From NCBI GenBank assembly GCA_024867545.1, contig JANFNE010000073.1, forward strand, positions 1-64,000: 64,000 bases of DNA, in the 5' to 3' direction. Each line of letters begins with the position of its first letter. Positions within the stretch are counted from its first letter, which is position 1. Below, one piece after another: positions 30,224 through 40,996 of the stretch. Source of the stretch: Phytopythium helicoides. Lineage: Eukaryota > Oomycota > Peronosporomycetes > Pythiales > Pythiaceae. The position numbers and the translations under genes were made by a program. The notes below the pieces were generated by a model. The model saw nothing but the letters and a program-made list of their open reading frames with translations. It was not told where the DNA came from and searched no databases.

Positions 30224-30760
30224 CTTACGCTTCGAAAAAGAGGTGGAAAGCGGGTGCCCGGTGCCGAAGAGCTCCTAATGGAGTGGTGGCAGGGGGTAAG
30301 AAGCCCGCGAAGGAGCTAAGAAGCTTAGTGGCTGGAAGCTGTGGCTGTGTAAGTGCCGCGAAATCTCTCAATGCGATTGAATAAAGATGGTTGGCGGCAT
30401 TTTTTTTTTCCTTTCGAGACACAAGACTCGTCGTCTAGGTGAACTGACCGGCTCCGCACAGAGTCTCAGGTCGTGATGCTCACACCTAGTGGCTCTGCGA
30501 TCTCGCCTCTTATCGACGATCTTTCTTGAGAGCAATCAGCTTTGATATCTATTTTTGCTGGCTCGGGATTGGTGACCAAGTTGATGCAGGATGCCGTTCA
30601 TCTCGCTGACCTGTTCATGTCTTGGAGGCGGATCTCTGCCAAGTTGAATCCATCAACGCCATTATTAGAATCTGAGAACAAAAATGGAGCCAAGTGCTAT
30701 GAATACATACATGACCACGATGAGAATCACTTGTTGTGGATCGCGATAACATGCAGTTGG
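30224..30760. other. Intergenic upstream of the phosphatase
   Basis: Contains a 12-T run near 30399-30410 and a pyrimidine/purine-rich leader. No gene seen. Confidence 0.45.
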
Positions 30761-33700
30761 CTAGCTCCACCTTGACTGCAATCTTGGGGAAGAAGGTGTG
30801 GCTCCTCTGGCTTCTCTCTCGAGCTGTCTATACTCGTTGAGCACTCGCAGAGACGCTGTTTTCCTCCTCACGGCTTCAGGGCTCACCACCACGCGCCTCA
30901 TTGGATTGATTGTGCTCCGTGCTGCCTGCTCGTAAACTTGTTTGAGAAGGTTGAGTTGTTTGCCTTTAGCCTCAAGATCATCGAGCAGCGGTCCAAGCGC
31001 TTCTGAAAGCTGAGCAGACGATCCCCGACATTGAGATTCGTCTCCGTCGGAGTCAGCTGTAGGCTCGTTGCGGCTCGTTTCGATCTCTGATACAATCTCT
31101 TTGTAGCTATTAAGCATGTGTTAGACTCGACCACGCTCATCAAAGCGCCAAATTATTTCTTACCGATCATTGAGCTCTTGGAACTCCCTCTCAGCTGATT
31201 CAACTGCTTCCCTCAAGTCCTCCATGATCTGTGCCTAAAGCATTGTTTAGTTTCTTCCTGCCAGAAAGATTCAGGAAATGCATTTGCTGACCTGCATCGG
31301 ACTCATGTAGGGGTTGGCAGGCGGTACTTTGATGGCCTCCGGCTTGTTCTTCTTGAAACTTGAGCTTCCAGACCGAGACCGAGTTGAGCGAGGAGTTGCA
31401 CCTTCGCCACTGCCGCGCAGATACTCTCTTTCTTCTTGAACCGGAGCCGAAGTGCAAACTCTTTTTGAGGCCTCGTTTTCCTGAGGTCTTGATCTTCTGG
31501 AGTGAACGGTCGTTGGGGTCGTGTTGCTGCTTCCGATGAGTGATGGCCTCAAGTACGTTGTATCACACTGTCGAATTGCGTCTTGAGCATTCCCAATTAC
31601 CGAGAATGAGCGACCTGTGGGACCTCCTGCGAGGAACGGAATTTCTCTGTGACCACAATGTCGAGCGTGCTAAGCGTCATATGCGTGTGGCATGGATACA
31701 CAAGCCAAACACTTACTTTCCCATGTTGGCTTCCCGTAATAGCGTCATATTGTCACCGTGCGCTGGCTCTAGGCTTTTGGAGACCTTCACTGTAGCCTTC
31801 ACGCTTTTTGTAACTTTCTTTTTGGCCTTCGATGGACCAGAAGTACTTTCCGATCGAGTCACAGATCGATGTCCACCCGTCGAAGTTCCACCACTAATTC
31901 GTTTCGCCTCTGTATTTCTTCTGGTCGACGTAGTGGTAGCCGAGATAGATGTGATGTTTGCTGTACTTGCTGCTGTTGGACGTGTCAAAGTTGAAACACG
32001 TTGCTGGGCCTGAAGTTTCTTGGTCTTTTTATTCGCTGTATTTGCAGCTTCCGTTGCCTCCCAAACTTTACCCACGAGCTTCTCGTTGAGCTGTGAGAGA
32101 GCCGCCACTGTTTGCTATTGCGTTATTCACCATCGAGCGAATCGTTAGATACAGCCAACGGTACTGCTGGTTTGGTTATAGAACTGACCTCAGATTCTCG
32201 CAGTCGCTCACGGACTTTCTTATGGCCTGCTGTTTCGTTTTCAAGCTCGGTTGAAGTCGACTCCAGGCGAATTTGAGTTTCTTGTAGTTGGTCATGAGTG
32301 CGTTCCAGCTCCAGCTTTAGTCCTTCTATTAATTTTTCACTGTCGCGTTTGATCTTTTCCGTTTCTGCAATACAATGCCGGGCTCGTCAGACGGCCATTT
32401 CAACGACATAGGACCAAAGTTCGCAAAGTACCCATTTCTAGTCGCGAACGCTGCTTTTCGGATATTTGTAGCTGTGTTGTGAGATCGTCGGCTTTCGTTG
32501 AAAAGGTTTGTGCTAAAGCACGAAAGTGTTCAATTTCGCTCGTCATCGACTTTCGACGCTCTTCAGCTTTTGCTAAATCCACCTTTAATTCTTCTCGCTC
32601 AGCACGAATTGCCTCGTATGCTCCTCTCGCCGCTTCCTTTGTCTGCCTTAGCTCGTAGGACGACTTCTTCTCGTTTGCTGTCAACTCGGCTTCTTGCTGT
32701 AAGGACAAACTATCCCAGTTCATTCGGTCGATCATGAAATCAATACAAACAGCTATTCATACCTTGCGTATTTTCACCTTAGCATCTGACAATTCTTGCA
32801 TGAGTGACTCTCGCTCTTCTTCTAGTCGCCGAATCTTGTCTTGCAGAGCCTTGAGCGCGGAAAGTAGCGCTCGACTACCCTGTGCGCCACTGGCTGGACT
32901 AGTATCAGTTCCAGCCGCATAGCTAGTAGTCCCCTTTGATTGAATATAAGCAGCTGGAATTTGACCGGAGAAAAGCTTTTTGTTTACACTTGTTTCTGGA
33001 TATAATTTGTTTGGTGAAGAGGAGGTTGTTTGATGTAACGGCGGGTGTGATAGATATTGTTGGTCTCCAAAAGCAATGGACTTGGACTTGCGAGGATGGG
33101 TATCACTCCAACGAGGTGACGAAGATACAGACTGAAGCGAGGCGTGACGAATTGACTTCTTCGACCCACTCGCACGAGTACTTCCGTTCAAATACTCTGC
33201 AAGGCGCAGTTGCTCAACAGGAGGAGGGACCCCGAGTGACTCAAGCACTGGCATTGCACGAATGTAATCTGGCGCCGGAATAGAATGTACACGATCTGTC
33301 TGGTGTGCCAATTTGTTGAGCGTGCGCTTCAAGTCCTCGAGACTACCTCTTGGCGCCTTTTCGAAAGCGGAAAGTTGTTCATTCTTCTCCTTCAGATTCG
33401 GTCTCGTTGATCCCTTGGGCCTCTTTCTAGCTCTTGGAGGTTGTGACGTCTTCCTCTCGCCGTCGCTGCCATCACTTTCACTCCCACTTACACTTGGAGT
33501 CTTTGGGTGTGACGTGCTGCTTTGTTGATCAGTTTGAGTAGGTCGAAATGGCTCCCAAGGTGACTCAGAGCCTAGGCCAACATCAGTTCTGCCTTTTCCG
33601 CCACTAAATTCTCCGCTCGCTTCGTCGCCCAGATGTCGTCGTGAAGAACTGATTCGATGCTTGAGGGATTTCCTACTTCGCTGCGTCGATCGGCGTCGAC

Positions 33701-33806
33701 GGCTCCTGCGAGGTGAAATGAGGATCCTGCTGTGCGACTGGACCACGAACTCCTGCTCGTTCTCGGATTCAGAGTCATGTGAAGAGCTCGAAGAGCAGAA
33801 CGACAT
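30761..33806 (-). CDS. CEP57: CEP57-like centrosomal coiled-coil protein, 7 exons
   Basis: Inferred exons (minus): 33806-32763, 32696-32432, 32364-32189, 32114-31717, 31646-31292, 31234-31164, 31106-30761. The introns are 57-74 bp and all joins hold frame, giving 884 residues. The N-terminus is Ser/Arg-rich and disordered. At about residue 325 GSRALLSALKALQDKIRRLEEER matches the conserved start of the CEP57 centrosome-localisation coiled coil. The coiled coil continues through exons 2-3. Exon 5 opens with EIPFLAGGPTGRSFSVIGNAQ, corresponding to the MPFVAG...S.AV.AN motif of the microtubule-binding C-terminal domain. Exons 6-7 carry the terminal helical region. Start ATG 33806 is chosen because the upstream frame has only GTG. 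The family organises pericentriolar material and tethers centrosomes and microtubules. Confidence 0.85.
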
Positions 33807-34839
33807 CGCGGCATACACAATGGATGAGCCGTCGCGTGCGTCGCAAAGTTCCTTGTAAGCCAACTGCCACGCCCTTTGGCGGTCCTCGTTCACTTCATCA
33901 TGCACATGTGCCTATGGCTACCCGAAAGTAACGGCTATCGACGCATCTCTTGTGGCATGCATATCAATCTTCCACAGCATGAAAGCACATGTCCACGGGT
34001 GTCGCGAAGCCCGGGTTTACCAAAGCTGGCAAATTTATTAGTGAGAATAGGAAAGCAAACAGACTGCAGGATGCCATGGCCACCTAGCTACAGAGTGCCT
34101 CACAGGCATGACGCTCCTGAGAGAGCAACATCATATGTATTCACTCCAGCTCGATGACGCCGGCCTCGCACTCCTTGCGGCGTCACCCAGGGGCATGCTT
34201 GGCGCCAGATGATGCCGAGGTGCCACGCTCACGAAACACCATCTCCTGAGACGTGTACCATGGCTTGGCTCGAGTACCGCACCCCCGCAACAACGGGCAT
34301 GGAAAACTTCTAGTCGATCGATGACATGGTGCGTCTTTGATCTTGAGGAAGGCATGCGACCAACCTTGAGCCTGCACATAAAGCTTGTGCCGACGCGACA
34401 AATGACAGTATCTGAGCTGTCAAAAGGAGTTGGTCGATGCGATGGCTTCGGCGTGCACACGAATGCCGAGGTCAGAACCGATGAAATGGGGGTCATCATT
34501 GCGAGCACCCATCTGTGGGATGCTTGGCGATCTTGGCGCCGATGTTGAGAAGTAGGGTTTGAGAGAACAGTCAGTTCGTTCAAATCGACAGGAGTGGTCA
34601 CTCATCGACGTTGCTTGCTGATCTGCTCGACACAGATTCGGAGTATGAAATGCAACCAGATGCTCCGGTGATTGCTCCCAGTAGGGCTGCAAGTCGCAAT
34701 CAGTTCCCCACCCATCACATATTCAAATCAACTGTTGATTCCTTGTCACATCCAACACGTACGTGCAGGAACCCACGCACGCTTGCACGTCATTTCCGCT
34801 TTGGTGCGTCGCCAACACGTCAGCCAACACCTTTTTGCC
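33807..34839. other. Divergent intergenic region, CEP57-like and bZIP/START gene 2
   Basis: Minus-strand frames at 34131-34692 are 70-156 codons but mutually overlapping and motif-free. I do not support a gene. It is shared promoter space for two outward-facing genes. Confidence 0.35.
34790..34804 (+). promoter_or_regulatory. Initiator-like element of bZIP/START gene 2
   Basis: TCATTTCCGCTTTGG, 50 bp before the ATG, fits TCATTYYN followed by a T-rich FPR-like half. Confidence 0.45.
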
Positions 34840-36260
34840 ATGGACTCGCTGCTCTTTGACCAGTCGTACGCTACGCTGGACGAGCTTGCGGCCTCGGCTG
34901 CATTCCTGATCGATGACAGCGACTCGTCCGACCTCTCGGTTGCTGGCGGTATCTCCTCGCCACAGCCGTCGAGCTTTGCGCCGCGTCAACTGTTCGCCCC
35001 GGACGCTGATAAAGCTGATCAGAGCGAGCAAGAGAAGAAGGCGAGGCGACGAGCGCAAGTTGCGAGCAGCTCTCGACGGCAGCGCTCGCGTCGAAAGGTG
35101 CGATGCCATGAAAGTAGCTGCTTTGACTCGGTCTCGTCACTGAAAATGTGCAACCGAACGTGAGCCCAGATGGAAGCCACGAGGCTGCGAGACCAGGCTT
35201 CGCTACTTGAAAGCCACCTCGAGCTGCTGCGGTCGAGGCACAAGATGCTGCGTATCAGCAACGAGGCGGCTGAGTGGGAGGAGAAGGCCATCACGCGGCG
35301 GCTGCGCAGGCGCCACGCCGAACAGACCAACGTGGCGCTCAAGGCGTCGGTGTACCAGTATTCTCGCTACCTGTTGGAGTTCCGCTCCGTGTTCTCCAAC
35401 TCCCCGCTTGTGAATCCGGTGCGTAGACCTCGTGATTGCTAGCGTGCCTTTCACTTCTGACACGAGTTTTGTGTGGACTCTAGGAGCTCAATCTTGGCGA
35501 CATCCTGCACTCGTACCTCCACTTGTCGGCTGATCCAGTAGCCCGTGAGCGTGACTACCTTGCGATCTGCACGAATGAGCGACTCGACTTAGCCGCGCAG
35601 ATCTTTGCGCGGGAGACGGCCGGGCTGCCTGTTGTGTCCCCTTCGATCACCACTCGCACAGTTCGCGGAGGCCAAGGTCGATGCTTTGGCGTGACCACAG
35701 TCGCGGCGTTCGCGTTTGAAACGCGAGACGTTGGGCACATCTTTCGCACAGCGTGTAGTGCCATCCTTGACTGTGTGTCCGAGTGGCCACAGCATCGGCT
35801 CGCCAACACTTACGGGCTTGTGGTCGACTCTCCGTCGGGATCAATCCGCTACGGCACCTCCGACACGACCTACCAGAGCCTCGAGAGCGGCGAAAACCTG
35901 GCGCTGCAGGCACGCTCACTGTCGTTCTCTCGGCTCACCGACTCGTGCGGCGTGCTGCTGTTCGACTTTGTGGACGCCGACGACCTGTACCCGATTTCCA
36001 GCGATGCGAGCCTGCGTCGCGACGAGATCGGCGGCATCCTAGTCCGGAGCGAGGTGTGCGAGGACGGCGTGGAGCGCACCGTGGGCCGTCTGGTTTGCTC
36101 CAAGCTGTTCGGCCGCACCCACGCCTCGGAGAGCGGGCAGCTATCCCCCGCGATCGCGCACTTCGCGGAGCTCGCGGCCTCTGCCGCGACCGTGTGCGGC
36201 ACTCGCGTGTTCAACGCGATCCGCTCGGGCTCGGCGGACTGCTGCCACGTGACCGTCTGA
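34840..36260 (+). CDS. bZIP + START-like protein 2 (M96-like family), 3 exons
   Basis: Exons 34840-35097, 35170-35418, 35484-36260; introns 72 and 65 bp; 427 residues. The N-terminus is acidic (DELAASAAFLIDDSDSSD). The basic region KKARRRAQVASSSRRQRSRRK is split from the zipper (SLLESHLELLRSRHKML) by intron 1 exactly at its end. The usually invariant basic-region Asn aligns with Ala. A helical middle domain is encoded by a 249-nt exon (NEAAEWEEKAITRRLRRRHAEQ ... YLLEFRSVFSNSPLVNP). The C-terminal START-like half contains ICTNERLDLAAQIFARETAG, VDSPSGSIRYGT and VRSEVCEDGVERTVGRL. Closest to gene 3 at 40997-42344. Confidence 0.9.
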
Positions 36261-36494
36261 CAGCGTTCAAAGTGCATATCTGCATATCTCCATCAAATGT
36301 AGCAATGACTTCAACATGTGACGTGTGACGCGATTGGCGTCCAACTACTCCGTCTCCCACAGTACTCCCCCTCTCCACCTTCGCGCGACCTCCCCGTCTC
36401 GCAACCTTCGCGCCACCTCCTCCCCCTCGGCGCGCTTCCCTGGCCGCCACGACAGCATACTTCGCCAAGCTCCAAGCCGAGAAAGTGCGTGACG
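36261..36494. other. Promoter region of the P5A ATPase
   Basis: C/T-rich leader (CTCCCCCTCTCC and similar) with no stop in the ATPase frame back to 36318, so a longer N-terminus cannot be excluded by frame alone. Confidence 0.4.
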
Positions 36495-39400
36495 ATGGGC
36501 CGGGCCGACGCGCCGCCGCAATGGACGGGCATGTCGATCCGCCAGCTGTCGCTGCACCGGCGGCGCGTGAACCCGCTGCAGCTCGGCTACGGGCTCGAGC
36601 ACGCGCCGTTCCTGGCGCTGTACGCGTACTCGCTGTACCACTGCTTCCTGACGGTGGGCGAGCCCTACGCGCAGGCCATCCGCGAGCTCGAGGAGTCGGG
36701 CGTGCTCATCCCCGGCAGCTTCGACCAGTTCAATGGCGCGGGCGACGCCGCCGCGCTATCGGGGCTCGCGGCTTCGGCGCTCTCGCAGGGCCTGCAGCGC
36801 GACGAGCTGTCCTCCGCCATCAACTACACGGAGCTGCTGAACCAGGAGGAGGGCCCGCCGCTGCCGAACCCCTTCCTGCCAGCCATCGTCCCGCTGCTCT
36901 TCTTCATGGGCACGTTCGTCTCGCACGGACTCATGCTGCTTTTCCAGGTGTGGTCCGTGCGCGTGCTCGCGTTCATCAAGTACACGCCCGTGCGCCGCCT
37001 TGAGGACGCCACCTTCGTCATGGTCGTGCCGCGATCCTTCAAGGGAAAGAGCAGCATTATCGAGCTGCAGCGCACGCGACACCCGGACGGATCCGTCGCC
37101 GACCCCTTCTTCATGTTCCAGAAGCACAAGTACATTGCGCAGACGGTCGAGGACAGCAACGGTAAGGGCGAGTACGTGCTCTTTGAGAAGCTCAAGGCGC
37201 CCACGACCGAACCCGTCAAGTTCTACGTCGAGTCGCGCGGACTAGAGAACGACGCCGAGGCCGAGGACCAGGTCGAGCTGTACGGCAAGAACGAGTTCAG
37301 CATCCCGCAGCCCAACTTTCTCGACATGTTCAAGCAGCAGCTGCTCGAGCCGCTCACGGTCTTCCAGGTCTTTAGCGTCTGCCTCTACATGCTGGACGAG
37401 TACTGGCAGTACTCTCTGTTCACGCTTGTGATGATCCTCATGTTTGAGGGTGTCACGGTCATGAGCCGACTCAAGAACCTGCAGACGCTGCGTGGAATGG
37501 GCAACAAGGCTGTCGAAGTCTACGTGTACCGCAACAAGGCTTGGAAGAAGGCGAACTCGGACCTGCTGGTGCCCGGCGACATTGTGTCGATCAAGCGCGA
37601 GACCGATGGTGACCACGACAACATGGTCCCTTGTGACTGCCTGCTGCTGGATGGTTCTGCTGTGATGAACGAGGCAACGTTGACGGGCGAGAGTGTTCCT
37701 CAAATGAAGGAGGCGATTGGAGCGAAAATGAGCGAGCAGGACCTGAACGAGTGCCTCGACATGAAGTCGTCGCACAAGGTTCATGTTCTTTTTGGTGGCA
37801 CCACCGTCATGCAGAGCGGTACGACGAACGTTGTCAGCGATGAGACAAAGAGTCACGTTGCCTCTGCGAAGAAGATTCCGCACCCTCCGAACCAAGGTTG
37901 CACGGCGTATGTGCTCCGAACTGGGTTCAGCTCGTCGCAGGGCAAGCTAGTCCGCATGATTGAGTTTTCCAGTGGCAAGGTTACGGGAAGCACTCGTGAC
38001 GCCTTTGGACTGGCTTTCCTGCTGCTGATCTTCGCGCTGCTTTCGTCGGGCTACGTTCTTCACCATGGCATTGCCCAGAAGGGCAAGATCACGTTCGAGC
38101 TGCTTCTGCGCTGCGTCATGATCATCACGAGCGTTATCCCTGCGGAGCTTCCGATGCAGACTGCCATGGCAGTCAACTCGGCGCTGCTTTCGCTTGTGAA
38201 GTTGTCGATTTTCTGCACGGAGCCGTTCCGAATCTCGCTTGCTGGCAAGGTTGACATTTGTCTCTTTGACAAGACTGGTACGCTGACAACGGACCAGCTT
38301 ACTGCCGTGGGTGTCGTGTGTGATGACACTACCGCGTCTCCCGAGTCGAAGGCGAAGGCCCTGCAAGCTTCGAACAACGTGCTGGCTCATGTCCCCATGA
38401 TTGCGTCGAACCTGGATGCTACCCTTGTCCTTGCTGGCTGCCAGTCGCTTGTCCAGATCGACGGAAAGATGGTCGGCGACCCGGTTGAGGAGGCATCTCT
38501 GCGCGCGATTGACTTCACCTACGATGCTGGTTCTCGTCAGTGCCATGTCAAGAAGGACCTTGAGCGCGGAGGCGAGCGCCGCTGGGGTGCTGGCATCAAC
38601 CAGAAGGATGTGTTTGTTCAGATTCTGCACCGCAACCACTTTGCTTCGAAGCTGCAGCGCATGAGCGTTGTGGCCAAGGTCCACCTTGGAGACAAGGGAG
38701 TGCGCACGCGTTCGCTTGTGAAAGGCAGTCCTGAGGCCCTTAGTGCACTTATGCGTCCTGAGACGATCCCCGAGTGGTTCTGGCCGACGTACCAGAGCCT
38801 TGCTCGTCGCGGTATGCGTGTGCTGGCTCTTGCGTACAAGGACATTGGCGCTCGTCTGTCGGAGCATGAGATTGCGCAGCACCCTCGTGGTTGGGCTGAG
38901 AGTGACTTGACGTTCGCCGGATTCGCAGTGTTCCAGTGTCTCGTCCGCAAGGATAGTGGTGAGATCATCAAGAAGCTGAAGGACAGTTCGCACCAGGTTT
39001 CGATGATCACGGGTGATGCGACGCTGACGGCTGTTCATGTGTCGCGCGAAGTTGGCATTATTGATCGCCCGGCACTTATTCTCAGCGAGGATGATAAGTC
39101 GAGTGAGCTGATCTGGACGCGTGCGGAAGACGACAGCTCGTTTGGCGCCTACAAGAGCTCGGACCTGAAGGTGCTTGCCAAGAAGTACGACCTTTGTGTG
39201 AACGGGAAGACGCTGGCGGCTGCGGGTGAAGTGGACGATGTGATTTGGGCCAATATGAACCTCATTCGTGTGTTCGCGCGTATGACCCCGGAGCTGAAGG
39301 AGAAGGTGCTCACGTGCCTCAAGACGCATGGACACTTTACTCTTATGTGCGGTGACGGTGGTAACGACGTCGGCGCGCTGAAGCAGGCTCACGTTGGTGT

Positions 39401-40886
39401 GGCTCTTCTTGGTGGTTTTGGCTCGGCTAATGCCGACAAGAGCATTACGGGTGCGAGCAAGTTCCAGAAGGGTAGCGTCGCCGCTGCGAGCACGCGCGAG
39501 GACCTGATGAAGCTGCATGTGTCTGCTCTGAAGAAGCGACTGACGCAGAAGTCTATCGACTATTCTCATTGCCACGAGAAGAAGGATTTTGTTGAGCTGA
39601 TTTTGGCCGAGGAGAAGAAGCGTGCGACGGAAGAGATCAAGAAGAAGCAGCAGGCCCTTGCCGCCAAGAAGAATCCGTTCGCCAAGAAGATTTTGAGTCC
39701 AGAGGAGCGTGCGGAGATGATGCGCAAGAAGCAGGCTGAGCTTGAGGCTGATGTGCGTGAGCGCGAGGCCCGTGGCGAGTCGTTTGCGCGCATGAAGGCG
39801 ATCGCTGCGTTCGCGAAGCGCGAGGCGGAGGAGAACCGCAAGCTCCAGGCTGAACGCACCGGATCGAAGGGTTTTGCCAACTTTGCCAGCAGCGCTGCGA
39901 TGAACCAGTACATGGACGACTTTGAGGATGGTGAAGTGCCGATGGTCAAGCTTGGTGATGCGTCGATCGCGTCGCCGTTCACTTCGCGTGCGCCGTCTAT
40001 CAAGGGTTGTGTTGACATTATCCGCCAAGGACGTTGTGCGCTGGTTACGACTATGCAGATGTACCAGATTCTGGCTGTCAACTGTCTGATTAGCTCCTAC
40101 TCGCTTTCGGTGCTCTACCTGGACAAGGTCAAGTACGCAAACTCGCAGCTTGTGGCACTTGGTCTGATCGGCACAGTTTCGAGCGTGACGCTCAGCCGCG
40201 CGTCGCCGCTTGCGGACCTGTCGCCTGTTCGCCCGATCACGACGATTTTCCACCCAGCGCTGTTCTTGAGCATTGCTGGCCAGTTTGCGCTTCACTTGTG
40301 GTGCATGATCTACCTCACCAACCTGGCGAAGGAGTACACTCCTGAAGGTGATATCACGCACGCGCGCGCCGGCGAGTTCAAGCCGAACGTCATGAGCACC
40401 GTCATTTTCCTCATCAGCGGTGTGCAAACTGTTAGTGTGTGCGCAGTGAACTACAAGGGTCGCCCGTTCATGAAGTCGATGACTGACAACCCGGGTCTCC
40501 TCTACTCGCTCGGTCTTGCGATTGTTGGCGTCTTCCTGCTGTGCTCGGAGGCGATGCCGCTGTTCAACGAAGTGTTGCAGATCGTGCCGATGCCGGACCC
40601 GCAGTTCACTCGGCTGCTGACGGGTTTCCTGGCGCTCGATGTGCTTGGCGCGTTCGCGTGGGACCAGATCTGCCTGCTCATCTTCGCTCCGAAGATCGTC
40701 ACGGCGTCGCTGAAGTCAATGACGCTGCGGGACATCAAGCAGCTGATGAAGATGGCTGCCGTGTCGCTTTTCGTCATCTACGTCCTGTCGAACATCGACT
40801 ACGAGGAGATCGAGCGCCAGCAGCGCCTGCTCGAGGAGCAGCAGGCCGCCGCGGCTGCCGCTGCCGTGGAAGAGATCAGCAGCTAG
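36495..40886 (+). CDS. ATP13A1: P5A-type ATPase (ATP13A1/Spf1 class), ER transmembrane-helix dislocase
   Basis: 1,463 residues, single exon, ATG at 36495 (MGRADAPPQWTGMSIRQLSLHRR). Visible motifs: actuator-domain TGES at 397; P5-type transmembrane IPAELPMQTAMAVN near 549; phosphorylation site DKTGTLT with D592; MITGDATLTAVHV; and hinge GDGGNDVGALKQAHVGVAL near 953. CTEPFRISLAGKVDICLFDKTGT and VKLGDASIASPFTS are close to ATP13A1 sequences and fix the P5A subtype. The human and yeast proteins are about 1,200 residues. Extra length here includes a SAP-like helix segment (about 1005-1037) and a basic coiled coil (about 1038-1130) before TM7-10. Family role: removes mis-inserted transmembrane helices from the ER membrane. 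Confidence 0.96.
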   Translation: MGRADAPPQWTGMSIRQLSLHRRRVNPLQLGYGLEHAPFLALYAYSLYHCFLTVGEPYAQAIRELEESGVLIPGSFDQFNGAGDAAALSGLAASALSQGLQRDELSSAINYTELLNQEEGPPLPNPFLPAIVPLLFFMGTFVSHGLMLLFQVWSVRVLAFIKYTPVRRLEDATFVMVVPRSFKGKSSIIELQRTRHPDGSVADPFFMFQKHKYIAQTVEDSNGKGEYVLFEKLKAPTTEPVKFYVESRGLENDAEAEDQVELYGKNEFSIPQPNFLDMFKQQLLEPLTVFQVFSVCLYMLDEYWQYSLFTLVMILMFEGVTVMSRLKNLQTLRGMGNKAVEVYVYRNKAWKKANSDLLVPGDIVSIKRETDGDHDNMVPCDCLLLDGSAVMNEATLTGESVPQMKEAIGAKMSEQDLNECLDMKSSHKVHVLFGGTTVMQSGTTNVVSDETKSHVASAKKIPHPPNQGCTAYVLRTGFSSSQGKLVRMIEFSSGKVTGSTRDAFGLAFLLLIFALLSSGYVLHHGIAQKGKITFELLLRCVMIITSVIPAELPMQTAMAVNSALLSLVKLSIFCTEPFRISLAGKVDICLFDKTGTLTTDQLTAVGVVCDDTTASPESKAKALQASNNVLAHVPMIASNLDATLVLAGCQSLVQIDGKMVGDPVEEASLRAIDFTYDAGSRQCHVKKDLERGGERRWGAGINQKDVFVQILHRNHFASKLQRMSVVAKVHLGDKGVRTRSLVKGSPEALSALMRPETIPEWFWPTYQSLARRGMRVLALAYKDIGARLSEHEIAQHPRGWAESDLTFAGFAVFQCLVRKDSGEIIKKLKDSSHQVSMITGDATLTAVHVSREVGIIDRPALILSEDDKSSELIWTRAEDDSSFGAYKSSDLKVLAKKYDLCVNGKTLAAAGEVDDVIWANMNLIRVFARMTPELKEKVLTCLKTHGHFTLMCGDGGNDVGALKQAHVGVALLGGFGSANADKSITGASKFQKGSVAAASTREDLMKLHVSALKKRLTQKSIDYSHCHEKKDFVELILAEEKKRATEEIKKKQQALAAKKNPFAKKILSPEERAEMMRKKQAELEADVREREARGESFARMKAIAAFAKREAEENRKLQAERTGSKGFANFASSAAMNQYMDDFEDGEVPMVKLGDASIASPFTSRAPSIKGCVDIIRQGRCALVTTMQMYQILAVNCLISSYSLSVLYLDKVKYANSQLVALGLIGTVSSVTLSRASPLADLSPVRPITTIFHPALFLSIAGQFALHLWCMIYLTNLAKEYTPEGDITHARAGEFKPNVMSTVIFLISGVQTVSVCAVNYKGRPFMKSMTDNPGLLYSLGLAIVGVFLLCSEAMPLFNEVLQIVPMPDPQFTRLLTGFLALDVLGAFAWDQICLLIFAPKIVTASLKSMTLRDIKQLMKMAAVSLFVIYVLSNIDYEEIERQQRLLEEQQAAAAAAAVEEISS

Positions 40887-40996
40887 AGAGACGCCCGTGG
40901 GTACGGTGCGATGAAGCTTTTGCATTTCATAGACAGTATCACAAACGGGTTTTTCGTGACTTGACCAAATTTCGCATCATGTTTCGACTGTCAGCG

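Noticed and set aside
34131..34692. Overlapping minus-strand ORFs between CEP57-like and bZIP/START gene 2
   Set aside because: Three frames are open over the same DNA, none with a motif, conserved start or plausible splice arrangement.
37947..40427. 826-codon minus-strand ORF opposite the P5A ATPase
   Set aside because: In-register antisense of a strongly codon-biased gene. Composition is Arg/Leu/His-rich with no domain; treated as a shadow (see finding).
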